Positions 8,423-16,230 of a DNA stretch of 64,000 bases are shown here, piece by piece (position 1 is the first letter of the stretch; each line of letters opens with the position of its first letter). The DNA is from Paramesorhizobium deserti (GTDB taxonomy: Bacteria > Pseudomonadota > Alphaproteobacteria > Rhizobiales > Rhizobiaceae): NCBI RefSeq assembly GCF_001558695.1, contig NZ_LNTU01000001.1, positions 1,116,001 to 1,180,000 of the forward strand, read 5' to 3'. Under the pieces are notes generated by a model. It saw nothing but the letters and a program-made list of their open reading frames with translations, did no database searches and was not told the origin of the DNA. The position numbers were made by a program, and so were the translations under genes.

Positions 8423-8447
8423 GGAACGCTTTGCGGGACGAGACGTT
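8423..8447 (+). promoter_or_regulatory. EcfG-type promoter for the small lipoprotein
   Basis: GGAAC 8423-8427, 16 nt, CGTT 8444-8447: an exact consensus match, 44 nt upstream of ATG 8492. Confidence 0.8.
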
Positions 8448-8491
8448 AGGTACCGACAACGCTGACCGATGCACTTCGTCGGGAGATGGAT

Positions 8492-8698
8492 ATGAAACCG
8501 ACCATTACTGCCGTTCTCGCCGTTCTGCTCCCTCTCATGGCTGGCTGCAATAACGAGCCGCAGGACCGCACGAGCGAGACGACGGAGCCCAATCCCGAGG
8601 TGCAGACCGACAGGAATCCGGATACGGGGACAGGCGGACCGGTGCCGGAGACGCCGAAGGACGGCGACGAGCAACAGATGCCAAGCCCGTCCAACTGA
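8492..8698 (+). CDS. Small lipoprotein (68 residues)
   Basis: Short hydrophobic signal with a lipobox LMAGC (Cys at about residue 19), then an acidic, Pro- and Thr-rich, probably disordered tail containing EPNPEVQTDRNPDTGTGGP. Predicted to be lipid-anchored in the inner or outer membrane. ATG 8492 is preferred over ATG 8486 because GGGAG (8481-8485) is then 6 nt away. No family is recognised. A perfect EcfG promoter precedes it and the stress sigma gene follows. Confidence 0.78.
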   Translation: MKPTITAVLAVLLPLMAGCNNEPQDRTSETTEPNPEVQTDRNPDTGTGGPVPETPKDGDEQQMPSPSN

Positions 8699-8746
8699 CA
8701 CAGATTTCACGAAAATCCGCTCCAGGGACAAAAAAGCCGCGGCGGC

Positions 8747-8771
8747 GGAACCTAGAACCTTCCGTGACGTT
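8747..8771 (+). promoter_or_regulatory. EcfG-type promoter of the sigma factor gene (autoregulation)
   Basis: GGAAC 8747-8751, 16 nt, CGTT 8768-8771, an exact match 47 nt before ATG 8819. An EcfG-like sigma gene carrying its own type of promoter indicates positive feedback or control by an EcfG paralogue. Confidence 0.82.
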
Positions 8772-8818
8772 CTCTCCCGATCAAAAATAAATTTCTCTTG
8801 ATCTCACAGGAGCGTCCA

Positions 8819-9376
8819 ATGCAAGCCGTCAGCGAACGCCAGCCGGATCACGTTGCAAACGATTTAAAAGATCAGATGGCGTCCATCCTGCCTGCTTTAA
8901 GAGCTTTTTCCCGGACTTTCTTCAAAAACCCTGATGACGCAGACGATCTTGTGCAGGAAACACTGAGGAAAGCGCTTGGAAGTATTCATCAGTTTACTCC
9001 AGGAACAAGCATGAAATCATGGCTATTCACCATCATGCGCAATACTTACAATACGGCTGTAAGATTAAAACTTAGGGAGGTGACGGGATCCGAACGTTGT
9101 ATTTCTGAGAACTGCAGCACAAGCGCCAATCAGGAATGGGTGTCGAGAGCCAGGGAATTGCAGGATGCGCTGCACGAAATCCATCCGGAGATGCGGGAGG
9201 TGATCATCCTCGTTTCCGTGATGGGGAGCAGTTATGAGGAGGCCGCCGAAATCTGCGGCTGCGCGATCGGCACCATCAAGAGCCGGTTGAACCGCGGGAA
9301 AGCTCAGCTTCTGGAAAAGCTCGGGGGGGAAAGCCGCCATTCCATACTTGAAACGCCGCAGCAGGGAAGATTCTGA
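8819..9376 (+). CDS. EcfG-like RNA polymerase sigma factor (general stress response)
   Basis: 185-residue ECF sigma factor. Region 2 spans about 24-85 (ILPALRAFSRTF, DADDLVQETL, KSWLFTIMRNTY). Region 4 spans about 122-168, with the recognition helix in SYEEAAEICGCAIGTIKSRLNR, which is very close to EcfG proteins of alphaproteobacteria. In that system sigma is held by NepR and released by phosphorylated PhyR; neither gene is present here, so this is likely an EcfG paralogue or a split locus. ATG 8819 has AGGAG 6 nt upstream; an earlier in-frame TTG at 8798 lacks this support. Confidence 0.9.
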   Translation: MQAVSERQPDHVANDLKDQMASILPALRAFSRTFFKNPDDADDLVQETLRKALGSIHQFTPGTSMKSWLFTIMRNTYNTAVRLKLREVTGSERCISENCSTSANQEWVSRARELQDALHEIHPEMREVIILVSVMGSSYEEAAEICGCAIGTIKSRLNRGKAQLLEKLGGESRHSILETPQQGRF

Positions 9377-9392
9377 ACAAAGCGGCGCTCAT

Positions 9393-9590
9393 TCATTTCT
9401 CGTCGTTATCTTTTTCTTTCCGCTTCTCGAGTTGACGGACCAACTGAAACTGCAGCTGCTCCCATAGGCGGCGGGTCTCGGCGGAGACCGGAAGCCTGGC
9501 GATATACTCGCCGAAATGACGCAATTCCTCATCGAGTTGCTCGAACGGCGTTGCACCTTCGTCATCATTGTCTTTTTGCTTTTGCTTCAT
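9393..9590 (-). CDS. Small charged unknown protein (65 residues)
   Basis: Very hydrophilic: a Lys/Asp/Glu-rich head (MKQKQKDNDDEGA) and tail (RQLEKRKEKDNDEK) around a short amphipathic helix containing LWEQLQFQLVRQL. It is convergent to the sigma gene, 16 bp away. GGGAG lies 8 nt before ATG 9590. It does not resemble NepR strongly enough to call it an anti-sigma factor, although size and position make that worth testing. Confidence 0.6.
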   Translation of the reverse strand: MKQKQKDNDDEGATPFEQLDEELRHFGEYIARLPVSAETRRLWEQLQFQLVRQLEKRKEKDNDEK

Positions 9591-9622
9591 GCGACGCGCT
9601 CCCTTTCGATATCAGCCCTTCC

Positions 9623-9647
9623 AACAAATCCGGAATTGGCATGTTCC
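9623..9647 (-). promoter_or_regulatory. Weak EcfG-type site upstream of the 65-residue gene
   Basis: Minus strand GGAAC (9647-9643), 16 nt, TGTT (9626-9623). GGAAC and GTT are kept but the first -10 base is T. It lies 32 nt upstream of ATG 9590. Confidence 0.4.
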
Positions 9648-9802
9648 TGAAACATTCCATGACAATGCGCATTTCGAGCCATCGCGTCCGCGCCCAGCCG
9701 GTCAGATCGTCCAAGGTCAGAACCCCGAAACCGGCACAAGCATAAGGCCGGCGGCTTTCCAATTTGCAAATACCCCGTGCTGCCGGATTGCCGTGCCCGA
9801 CA

Positions 9803-9827
9803 GGAACAATCCATGCGTGAAGCCGTT
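9803..9827 (+). promoter_or_regulatory. EcfG-type promoter for the DUF892 operon
   Basis: GGAAC 9803-9807, 16 nt, CGTT 9824-9827, an exact match 53 nt upstream of GTG 9881. The rest of the gap 9591-9880 holds nothing else recognisable. Confidence 0.8.
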
Positions 9828-9880
9828 AGTCGATCAAATCGCGTCCATGCACGAGCATGCATCAAGGAGCGGCAGGAATC

Positions 9881-10057
9881 GTGACCCAACTCGAAGCGTT
9901 TCTTTATGTGATCGGAATCGGGCTGGCCCTGTGCGCATCTCTGGGGCTCGGGATTCTCGTCCTTTATCTGAACGCGCCGGAGAGATCGAAACCTCGCACT
10001 GAACGGCGGCGAGGCGAGCGGAAGCCGGCAGAAGGTTTCAAGATGGGAGTTAAATGA
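9881..10057 (+). CDS. Small single-span membrane protein (58 residues)
   Basis: From GTG 9881 the product has one hydrophobic helix (about residues 6-29, LYVIGIGLALCASLGLGILV) and a strongly basic Arg/Lys-rich tail. An in-frame ATG at 9857 would add eight residues; GTG is preferred because AGGA lies directly upstream, but this is uncertain. Its stop overlaps the next start in an ATGA arrangement (10054-10057), so it is coupled to the DUF892 gene. Function unknown. Confidence 0.65.
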   Translation: MTQLEAFLYVIGIGLALCASLGLGILVLYLNAPERSKPRTERRRGERKPAEGFKMGVK

Positions 10058-10566
10058 TGGCACGCTCCGACAACATGATAAACTATTGGCTTCGCGATGC
10101 GCATGCAATGGAGGAGCAGGCGGTTACCATGCTGAACGCCCAGTTGCTGCGGCTGGAAAACTATCCCGAACTGCGTGCGCGCATCAACGACCATATAGAC
10201 GAGACGAAGAAACATGCCGAACTCATTCAAGGCTGCCTCGAGCGCCGCGGCGCAGGGACTTCGACCATCAAGGATACGACCGGCAAGCTGATGGCCATGG
10301 CGCAGACCCTGGGCGGCATATGGGTCGGCGACGAAGTGGTGAAAGGCGCGCTCGCGAACTACACGTTCGAGCAGATGGAGATCGCCAGCTACCGCATATT
10401 GATCGCAGCGACGGATTATGTCGGCGACCTCGCCACCAAGAATATCTGCGAGGAGATCCTGCGGGAAGAGGAAGCCATGGCCGGATGGCTCGCCGATCAT
10501 TTTGCCGTCACCACCCAGCAATTCCTGCAGCGGGACCAGGTCGAATCCGAGGAGGCCAAGCGTTAG
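10054..10566 (+). CDS. Ferritin-like DUF892 protein (YciE/YciF type)
   Basis: 170 residues forming a four-helix ferritin-like bundle. Metal-ligand type residues appear in helix pairs: LRDAHAMEEQAV near the start, IDETKKHAE at about 49-57, FEQMEIASY at about 107-115 and EEILREEEAMAGWL at about 130-143. The family is linked to stress, but its enzymatic activity is not established. It is translated by overlap with the 58-residue membrane protein and transcribed from the EcfG-type promoter at 9803. The cytochrome oxidase operon begins 168 nt downstream. Confidence 0.88.
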   Translation: MMARSDNMINYWLRDAHAMEEQAVTMLNAQLLRLENYPELRARINDHIDETKKHAELIQGCLERRGAGTSTIKDTTGKLMAMAQTLGGIWVGDEVVKGALANYTFEQMEIASYRILIAATDYVGDLATKNICEEILREEEAMAGWLADHFAVTTQQFLQRDQVESEEAKR

Positions 10567-10733
10567 CCGGCGCCGCTCATCCGCTTACCGTTCGACGCCT
10601 CCTTTCAGCTCCGCCGAGCATAACCGGCAAGGCTGATTGCCTGAATTTGTCGTTCATGACATAGTAATCATGGAATTTTCTACAGAGTGCAGGTTCGTGT
10701 CCGCAGCCGATCCACGGCAGGGAGGGGCAAGAA

Positions 10734-11555
10734 ATGGCTGTAGTCGTGGTTCTGGTGGTGCTGGCGGTCGGGTCCGTCCTGTTCCATTTTTTCAGTCCGT
10801 GGTGGTGGACGCCTATCGCGTCCAACTGGGGCTATATAGACGACACGATCATCATCACATTCTGGATCACCGGCGTCGTGTTCGTCGCGGTGGTGCTGTT
10901 CATGGCCTATTGCGTCCTGCGTTTCAGGCACAGGGCGGGAAATCGCGCCGCCTATGAACCGGAGAACCGGAAGCTGGAGTGGTGGCTGGCGACGGTGACG
11001 GCCATAGGCGTCGCGGCGATGCTGGCGCCGGGGCTCTTCGTGTGGAACCGGTTCATCACGGTTCCCGACCATGCCACCGACGTCGAGGTCGTCGGCCAGC
11101 AATGGCTCTGGAGCTTCCGGCTACCCGGAAGCAACGGAAAGCTCGGAACAGCCGCGACCGGCAGCATTGCGGCGGACAATGCCCTAGGCCTCAACAAGAA
11201 CGACCCCAATAGTCTCGACGACATCATCATAGAGGGCGGAGAGCTGCACCTGCCGGTCGGCAAGCCCGTGAAGGTGCTGCTGCGCTCCGTCGACGTCCTG
11301 CACAATTTCTATGTGCCGGAGTTCCGGGCCAAGATGGACATGGTTCCGGGGATGGAAACCTATTTCTGGTTCACGCCCACGCGGACGGGAACCTTTGAAA
11401 TCCTCTGCGCCGAACTTTGCGGCGTCGGGCATCCGCAGATGCGCGGCACAGTGGTGGTCGAGGAGGAAGCCGATTACCAGGCATGGCTGCAGGAACAGCC
11501 GACATTCTCTCAGCTGATGGCATCCGGAGAGGACGTGCAGACGGCGGAGAATTGA
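10734..11555 (+). CDS. coxM: Cytochrome c oxidase subunit II (CoxM-like)
   Basis: 273-residue copper subunit that accepts electrons from cytochrome c on the periplasmic side. Two N-terminal membrane helices (about 1-20 and 38-62) and a third hydrophobic stretch at 83-104 precede the cupredoxin domain. All CuA ligands are present: His190, Cys225, Glu227, Cys229, His233 and Met236. There is no fused cytochrome c domain. It is the first gene of a five-gene operon whose two subunit III-like genes match coxMNOP of Bradyrhizobium. GGGAGGGG precedes ATG 10734. Confidence 0.92.
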   Translation: MAVVVVLVVLAVGSVLFHFFSPWWWTPIASNWGYIDDTIIITFWITGVVFVAVVLFMAYCVLRFRHRAGNRAAYEPENRKLEWWLATVTAIGVAAMLAPGLFVWNRFITVPDHATDVEVVGQQWLWSFRLPGSNGKLGTAATGSIAADNALGLNKNDPNSLDDIIIEGGELHLPVGKPVKVLLRSVDVLHNFYVPEFRAKMDMVPGMETYFWFTPTRTGTFEILCAELCGVGHPQMRGTVVVEEEADYQAWLQEQPTFSQLMASGEDVQTAEN

Positions 11556-11608
11556 GCTTGCGCGGCCGCCGGGAGGACGAGGGCGGATAAAGCACAGGGA
11601 GGTCAGAG

Positions 11609-13387
11609 ATGGTCGAGATCCAATCCGGCATAGGCACAGCCATTCCGCCTGCCGAAACCGAAGACATGGAGCTTTACCATCCCAAGAGCTGGTGGACGAA
11701 ATATGTCTTCAGCCAGGATGCTAAGATCATCGCCATCCAATATTCCCTGACCGCCATAGCGATCGGGCTGGTGGCGCTGGTGCTTTCCTGGCTGATGCGC
11801 CTGCAACTGGCATTTCCCGGCGCTTTCACCTTTATCGACGCAGAGCGTTATTACCAGTTCATCACCATGCATGGGATGATCATGGTGATCTACCTCCTGA
11901 CGGCGCTGTTTCTCGGCGGGTTCGGCAACTATCTGATCCCGCTGATGATCGGCGCGCGGGACATGGTGTTCCCCTATGCCAACATGCTGAGCTACTGGGT
12001 CTATCTGCTCGCCGTTCTGGTGCTCGCCGCCAGCTTTTTCGCGCCCGGCGGACCGACGGGCGCCGGCTGGACGCTCTACCCGCCGCAGGCAGTCCTCTCC
12101 GGCACGCCGGGCGGGCAGGACTGGGGCATCATCCTGATGCTGTCCTCGCTGATCCTGTTCATCATCGGCTTCACCATGGGCGGATTGAACTATGTGGTTA
12201 CCGTCTTGCAAGCGCGCACGCGCGGCATGACGCTGATGCGGATGCCGCTGACGATATGGGGCATCTTCACCGCCACCGTGATGGCGCTGCTCGCCTTCCC
12301 CGCCCTCTTCGTGGCCGCCGTCATGATGCTGTTCGATCGGGTGCTCGGGACGAGCTTCTTCATGCCGGCCCTCGTCGAAATGGGCACTCTCCTGCCGCAT
12401 CAGGGCGGCAGTCCGCTCCTGTTCCAGCACCTGTTCTGGTTCTTCGGCCATCCGGAAGTCTATATCGTCGCGCTGCCGGCCTTCGGCATCGTCTCAGACC
12501 TGATCAGCACCCATGCGCGCAAGAACATCTTCGGCTACCGGATGATGGTGTGGGCGATCGTGATCATCGGCGGGCTGAGCTTCATCGTCTGGGCGCATCA
12601 CATGTATGTCAGCGGCATGAACCCGGCCTTCGGCTTCTTCTTCGCCACGACGACGCTGATCATCGCCGTACCCACCGCCATAAAGGTCTATAATTGGGTG
12701 CTGACGCTCTGGCGGGGAGACATTCACCTGACGCTGCCGATGCTGTTTGCCCTGGCTTTCATCGTCACCTTCGTCAATGGCGGGCTGACGGGCCTGTTCC
12801 TCGGCAATGTCGTGGTCGACGTGCCGCTTTCCGACACGATGTTCGTGGTCGCGCATTTTCACATGGTGATGGGCATCGCGCCGATCATGGTGATTTTCGG
12901 GGCGATCTATCACTGGTATCCCAAGATCACCGGCCGCATGCTGAACGAGACGATGGGCCAGATCCATTTCTGGATCACCTTCCTCGGCGCCTATGCGATC
13001 TTCTTTCCCATGCATTATCTCGGGCTGATGGGCGTGCCGCGCCGCTACCACGAGATGGGCGAAACGATCTTCAATCCGCCGTCGGCGCACATGCTGAACA
13101 TCTTCATCACGGTCATGGCGCTGGTGGTGGGCGCCGCGCAGATCGTCTTCCTGTTCAACCTGGCCTGGAGCCTGAGGAAGGGCAAGCCCGCTGGCGGCAA
13201 TCCGTGGCGGGCGACGACACTCGAATGGCAGACACCACAGACCCCACCCGTCCACGGCAATTGGGGCAAGGAGCTGCCGGTCGTCTATCGCTGGGCCTAT
13301 GATTACAGCGTTCCGGGTGCGGCGGAGGATTTCATCCCGCAGAACCAGCCGGCGCCCGACCGGCTATCGAGAGGAGCGCTGGCATGA
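11609..13387 (+). CDS. coxN: Cytochrome c oxidase subunit I (CoxN-like)
   Basis: 592-residue catalytic heme-copper subunit with 12 or more membrane helices, reducing O2 to water and pumping protons. Heme a ligands His88 and His418, heme a3 ligand His416, CuB ligands His281, His330 and His331, and the cross-linked Tyr285 are all visible, as is the D-channel pair Asp118 and Glu283 of an A1-type oxidase. It begins 53 nt after coxM with a GGGAGG site, and its end overlaps the start of the next gene by 4 nt. Confidence 0.95.
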   Translation: MVEIQSGIGTAIPPAETEDMELYHPKSWWTKYVFSQDAKIIAIQYSLTAIAIGLVALVLSWLMRLQLAFPGAFTFIDAERYYQFITMHGMIMVIYLLTALFLGGFGNYLIPLMIGARDMVFPYANMLSYWVYLLAVLVLAASFFAPGGPTGAGWTLYPPQAVLSGTPGGQDWGIILMLSSLILFIIGFTMGGLNYVVTVLQARTRGMTLMRMPLTIWGIFTATVMALLAFPALFVAAVMMLFDRVLGTSFFMPALVEMGTLLPHQGGSPLLFQHLFWFFGHPEVYIVALPAFGIVSDLISTHARKNIFGYRMMVWAIVIIGGLSFIVWAHHMYVSGMNPAFGFFFATTTLIIAVPTAIKVYNWVLTLWRGDIHLTLPMLFALAFIVTFVNGGLTGLFLGNVVVDVPLSDTMFVVAHFHMVMGIAPIMVIFGAIYHWYPKITGRMLNETMGQIHFWITFLGAYAIFFPMHYLGLMGVPRRYHEMGETIFNPPSAHMLNIFITVMALVVGAAQIVFLFNLAWSLRKGKPAGGNPWRATTLEWQTPQTPPVHGNWGKELPVVYRWAYDYSVPGAAEDFIPQNQPAPDRLSRGALA

Positions 13388-14088
13388 GCGTCATCCTCAT
13401 CTTCATGGCAGGGATCGCCGTCATCATCACCTGGTGGATGGCGCAGCAGAGGCTGACATCGAAGCCCTGGCTGGAGGTGGGTCGCGCCGGCGACGTTCCC
13501 GATGGGAGCAGCTCGGCGCCGGCAACGGAAAAGATCGGCCTCTACGTATTCCTTGCCGTCGTCGGTGCTTTGTTTTCGCTTCTCATCAGCGCCTATTTCA
13601 TGCGGATGGACACGGCGGACTGGTGGTCGGTCCCGATCCCCAATCTGCTCTGGGTGAACACGGCCGCGCTTGCGGCAAGCAGCGTCGCGCTGCATTGGAC
13701 GAAGGCCGAGACAAGGGAAAATCGCGGCGAGGCGACAAGAGTGGCCCTGTTGGCGGCGCTCGCGACGGCCGTGCTGTTTCTGATCGGACAGGTCCTGGCG
13801 TGGCGGGAACTGGCGGCGGCGGGTTACCTCCTTACCAATAATCCGGCGAACAGCTTCTTCTACATGATCACCGGTCTGCACGGCCTGCATATCATCGGCG
13901 GGCTCGCCGTCTTGAGCCGGACGACCTGGAAGGCCTGGAACGGTGCAGAGCCCAGCGGGCTGCGCCTCAGCGTCGAGCTTTGCGCCATCTATTGGCATTT
14001 CATGCTGCTCGTCTGGCTGATCCTCTTCGCCCTGTTCGCGGGCTGGGCCAACGATTTCATCGATATCTGCCGTCAACTGCTCACCTGA
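13384..14088 (+). CDS. coxO: Cytochrome c oxidase subunit III family protein (CoxO-like)
   Basis: 234-residue membrane protein of the subunit III family with about six helices. Typical blocks are FFYMITGLHGLHIIGG and the C-terminal YWHFMLLVWLILF. It is diverged at the N-terminus, where a soluble loop of about 25 residues precedes TEKIGLYVFLAVVGALF. ATG 13384 overlaps the coxN stop (ATGA). Together with the next gene it makes two subunit III-like proteins in a row, a hallmark of coxMNOP operons. Confidence 0.85.
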   Translation: MSVILIFMAGIAVIITWWMAQQRLTSKPWLEVGRAGDVPDGSSSAPATEKIGLYVFLAVVGALFSLLISAYFMRMDTADWWSVPIPNLLWVNTAALAASSVALHWTKAETRENRGEATRVALLAALATAVLFLIGQVLAWRELAAAGYLLTNNPANSFFYMITGLHGLHIIGGLAVLSRTTWKAWNGAEPSGLRLSVELCAIYWHFMLLVWLILFALFAGWANDFIDICRQLLT

Positions 14089-14098
14089 GGGGGTGGAG

Positions 14099-14821
14099 AT
14101 GACCGAAACCACGCAAACACAGACCAGCGGCCTTCTCCCCCGGCCCGGGGGCCTGCGCGGCGTTGCCGCCGACTGGGCCTCAGACCAGCGGACGTTCAAG
14201 AGCGTCTCCTGGGGCAAGGCCATGATGTGGATATTCCTCCTGAGCGACACCTTCGTCTTCGGCTGTTTCCTGATCGCCTACATGACGGCGCGGATGTCGA
14301 CGGTCGTGCCCTGGCCCAATCCCAGCGAGGTCTTCGCGCTGACGATCGCCGGCCACGAAATACCGCTGATCCTGATCGCCATCATGACCTTCGTGCTGAT
14401 CTCGAGCAGCGGGACGATGGCGATGGCGGTCAATTTCGGCTATCGCCGCGACCGCCGCAAGACAGCGGCCCTGTTGCTGGTGACGGCGCTCTTCGGCGCG
14501 ACATTCGTCGGCATGCAAGCCTTCGAATGGACCAAGCTGATCACGGAAGGCGTGCGCCCATGGGGCAATCCATGGGGCGCGGCGCAGTTCGGCTCGTCCT
14601 TCTTCATGATCACCGGCTTCCACGGCACCCATGTCACCTTCGGCGTCATCTTCCTCCTGATCATCGCCCGCAAGGTGCTGCGCGGGGATTTCGACGTAGA
14701 AAGGCGCGGCTTCTTCACCAGCCGCAAGGGCAATTACGAGATCGTCGAGATCCTCGGCCTCTATTGGCACTTCGTCGATCTCGTCTGGGTATTCATCTTC
14801 GCTTTCTTCTATCTGTGGTGA
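14099..14821 (+). CDS. coxP: Second cytochrome c oxidase subunit III family protein (CoxP-like)
   Basis: 240-residue membrane protein closer to canonical subunit III: KAMMWIFLLSDTFVFG, GMQAFEWTKLI, FGSSFFMITGFHGTHV and YWHFVDLVWVFIFAF are all recognisable. ATG 14099 is chosen with AGGGGG 5 nt upstream; an in-frame GTG at 14093 is possible. It follows coxO by 10 nt. Confidence 0.88.
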   Translation: MTETTQTQTSGLLPRPGGLRGVAADWASDQRTFKSVSWGKAMMWIFLLSDTFVFGCFLIAYMTARMSTVVPWPNPSEVFALTIAGHEIPLILIAIMTFVLISSSGTMAMAVNFGYRRDRRKTAALLLVTALFGATFVGMQAFEWTKLITEGVRPWGNPWGAAQFGSSFFMITGFHGTHVTFGVIFLLIIARKVLRGDFDVERRGFFTSRKGNYEIVEILGLYWHFVDLVWVFIFAFFYLW

Positions 14822-14830
14822 GGTCAAGTC

Positions 14831-15166
14831 ATGGCGCAAACAGCCACGCATGCCGAACAGCAGCAGCACCCGATCAAGCTCTATCTCGTGGTCTGGGGGC
14901 TGCTCTTCGTCCTCAGCGCCCTCTCCTATCTCGTCGATTATCTCGAGCTTCAGGGCTATCTCAGATGGTCGCTGATCCTCGTTTTCATGATGCTGAAAGC
15001 GGGGCTGATCGTGGCGATCTTCATGCATATGGCATGGGAGAGGCTGGCGCTGACCTATGCGATCCTGCTTCCGCCCCTGCTGGTGCTGGTGTTCGTGGCG
15101 ATCATGGTATCGGAATCGAACTATACCGTCCTGACGCGGACGATGTTCTTCGGTGCGGCACCCTAA
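14831..15166 (+). CDS. Cytochrome c oxidase subunit IV family protein
   Basis: 111 residues with three membrane helices and the family signature FMMLKAGLIVAIFMHMAWE. This bacterial subunit IV type helps oxidase assembly or stability. It starts 9 nt after coxP and ends the operon. An imperfect hairpin (about 15152-15181) brackets the stop codon but lacks a T run, so it is only a possible terminator. Confidence 0.85.
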   Translation: MAQTATHAEQQQHPIKLYLVVWGLLFVLSALSYLVDYLELQGYLRWSLILVFMMLKAGLIVAIFMHMAWERLALTYAILLPPLLVLVFVAIMVSESNYTVLTRTMFFGAAP

Positions 15167-15193
15167 GGGTGGCACCGCACCGGATATGGGCGC

Positions 15194-16030
15194 TCAGGCC
15201 ATAGCTCTGCGGGCCTCTCCTGTCTGCATCGAGGGCTCAGGCGGCACGATCCGGCGATAGAGATGCCAAGTCGCATGGCCAAGCACCGGGATCACGACCG
15301 CAAGGCCGGCGAACAAGGTCACGAAGCCCACCGCCAGCAGACCCGCGACGATCAACCCCCAAAGCGCCATGGCGACGGGATTGATCAGCACGGACCTGAT
15401 CGACGTGACGATCGCCGGAAAGGCGCCGACATCGCGATCGAGCAGCAGGGGAAACGTGATGACGCTGATGCACAGCACCACAAGGGCAAAGACGAAGCCG
15501 ATGAGGTTGCCCCAGACGATCAGGCGCATGCCCTCATTCGTGGTGAAGACCTGATTGAAGAACCCGCCGATCGACTGAGGCGCCGCAGGGCCGAAAAGGT
15601 TCTGGTAAAAGGTCTGTGCGGTGAGAATCCAGGCGATGAAAAGCGCAAAGAGCAGGATGCCGACGGCCAGAATGGAGGGGATGGCCGGGGAATGCACCAC
15701 ATCGAAAGCATGGCGCCAGGAGGTATCGAGCCCCAGCTCCCGGCGGCGGCTGATCTCATAGAGGCCGATCGCGGCGAACGGTCCCAATAGCGCGAAGCCG
15801 GACATCAGCGGATAGAGCAGCGGCAGCATGTTGGCGCCAGATGTCCAGCGGGCGATGAAGAGACCGGCAATGGGGTAGATCAGGCAAAGAAAGACGTAGT
15901 GCGAAGGCTTGTCCCAGAAATCATCGAACCCCTGGCGAAGGGCGGCAATGACATCGGCGACGCCAATCCGGCGTATCGCGGGATAGACGGGGGTATCACT
16001 TGCACCGGCAATGACATGAAATTGAGCCAT
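15194..16030 (-). CDS. DUF2189 integral membrane protein
   Basis: 278 residues. A conserved N-terminal segment (AIRRIGVADVIAALRQGFDDF) is followed by about six membrane helices, including YVFLCLIYPIAGLFIA, MSGFALLGPFAAIGLYEISRR and LLAVGFVTLFAGLAVVIPVLGHATWHLYR, the last being the family's signature end. The role of DUF2189 is not established, but it often neighbours respiratory oxidase genes. ATG 16030 has GGGAGAAG upstream and is preferred to a longer frame starting at 16177. It converges on the oxidase operon. Confidence 0.85.
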   Translation of the reverse strand: MAQFHVIAGASDTPVYPAIRRIGVADVIAALRQGFDDFWDKPSHYVFLCLIYPIAGLFIARWTSGANMLPLLYPLMSGFALLGPFAAIGLYEISRRRELGLDTSWRHAFDVVHSPAIPSILAVGILLFALFIAWILTAQTFYQNLFGPAAPQSIGGFFNQVFTTNEGMRLIVWGNLIGFVFALVVLCISVITFPLLLDRDVGAFPAIVTSIRSVLINPVAMALWGLIVAGLLAVGFVTLFAGLAVVIPVLGHATWHLYRRIVPPEPSMQTGEARRAMA

Positions 16031-16181
16031 GAATGCTTCTCCCGATTTCGCTCTGAGCGGAGCGGAAAAGGTCGCCAATGGCACCAAGCGAGAAACCGGA
16101 GCCACGGGACCGAAATCTGCAGGTGGAATAAGGATACGACAATTTGCCGCATATTGCCAGCGATGCGGATGGCTCAACGAA

Positions 16182-16208
16182 AAACGCGGGATTGGAAATC
16201 CCGCGTTT
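16182..16208 (-). terminator. Rho-independent terminator of the second sugar ABC operon
   Basis: A perfect 12-bp stem (16182-16193 with 16197-16208) and 3-nt loop, followed on the minus strand by a run of T. It lies 23 nt after the stop codon of the periplasmic binding protein gene. Confidence 0.8.
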
Positions 16209-16230
16209 CTGTGTTTCTCGGGCGATCAGA

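Noticed and set aside
10672-10697. Degenerate GGAAT...GGTT before coxM as an EcfG promoter
   Set aside because: The -35 element is altered and the spacer is one base short, so the fit is too poor to call.
15152-15181. Hairpin at the end of the oxidase operon as a terminator
   Set aside because: The arms are imperfect with a bulge and there is no T run on either strand.
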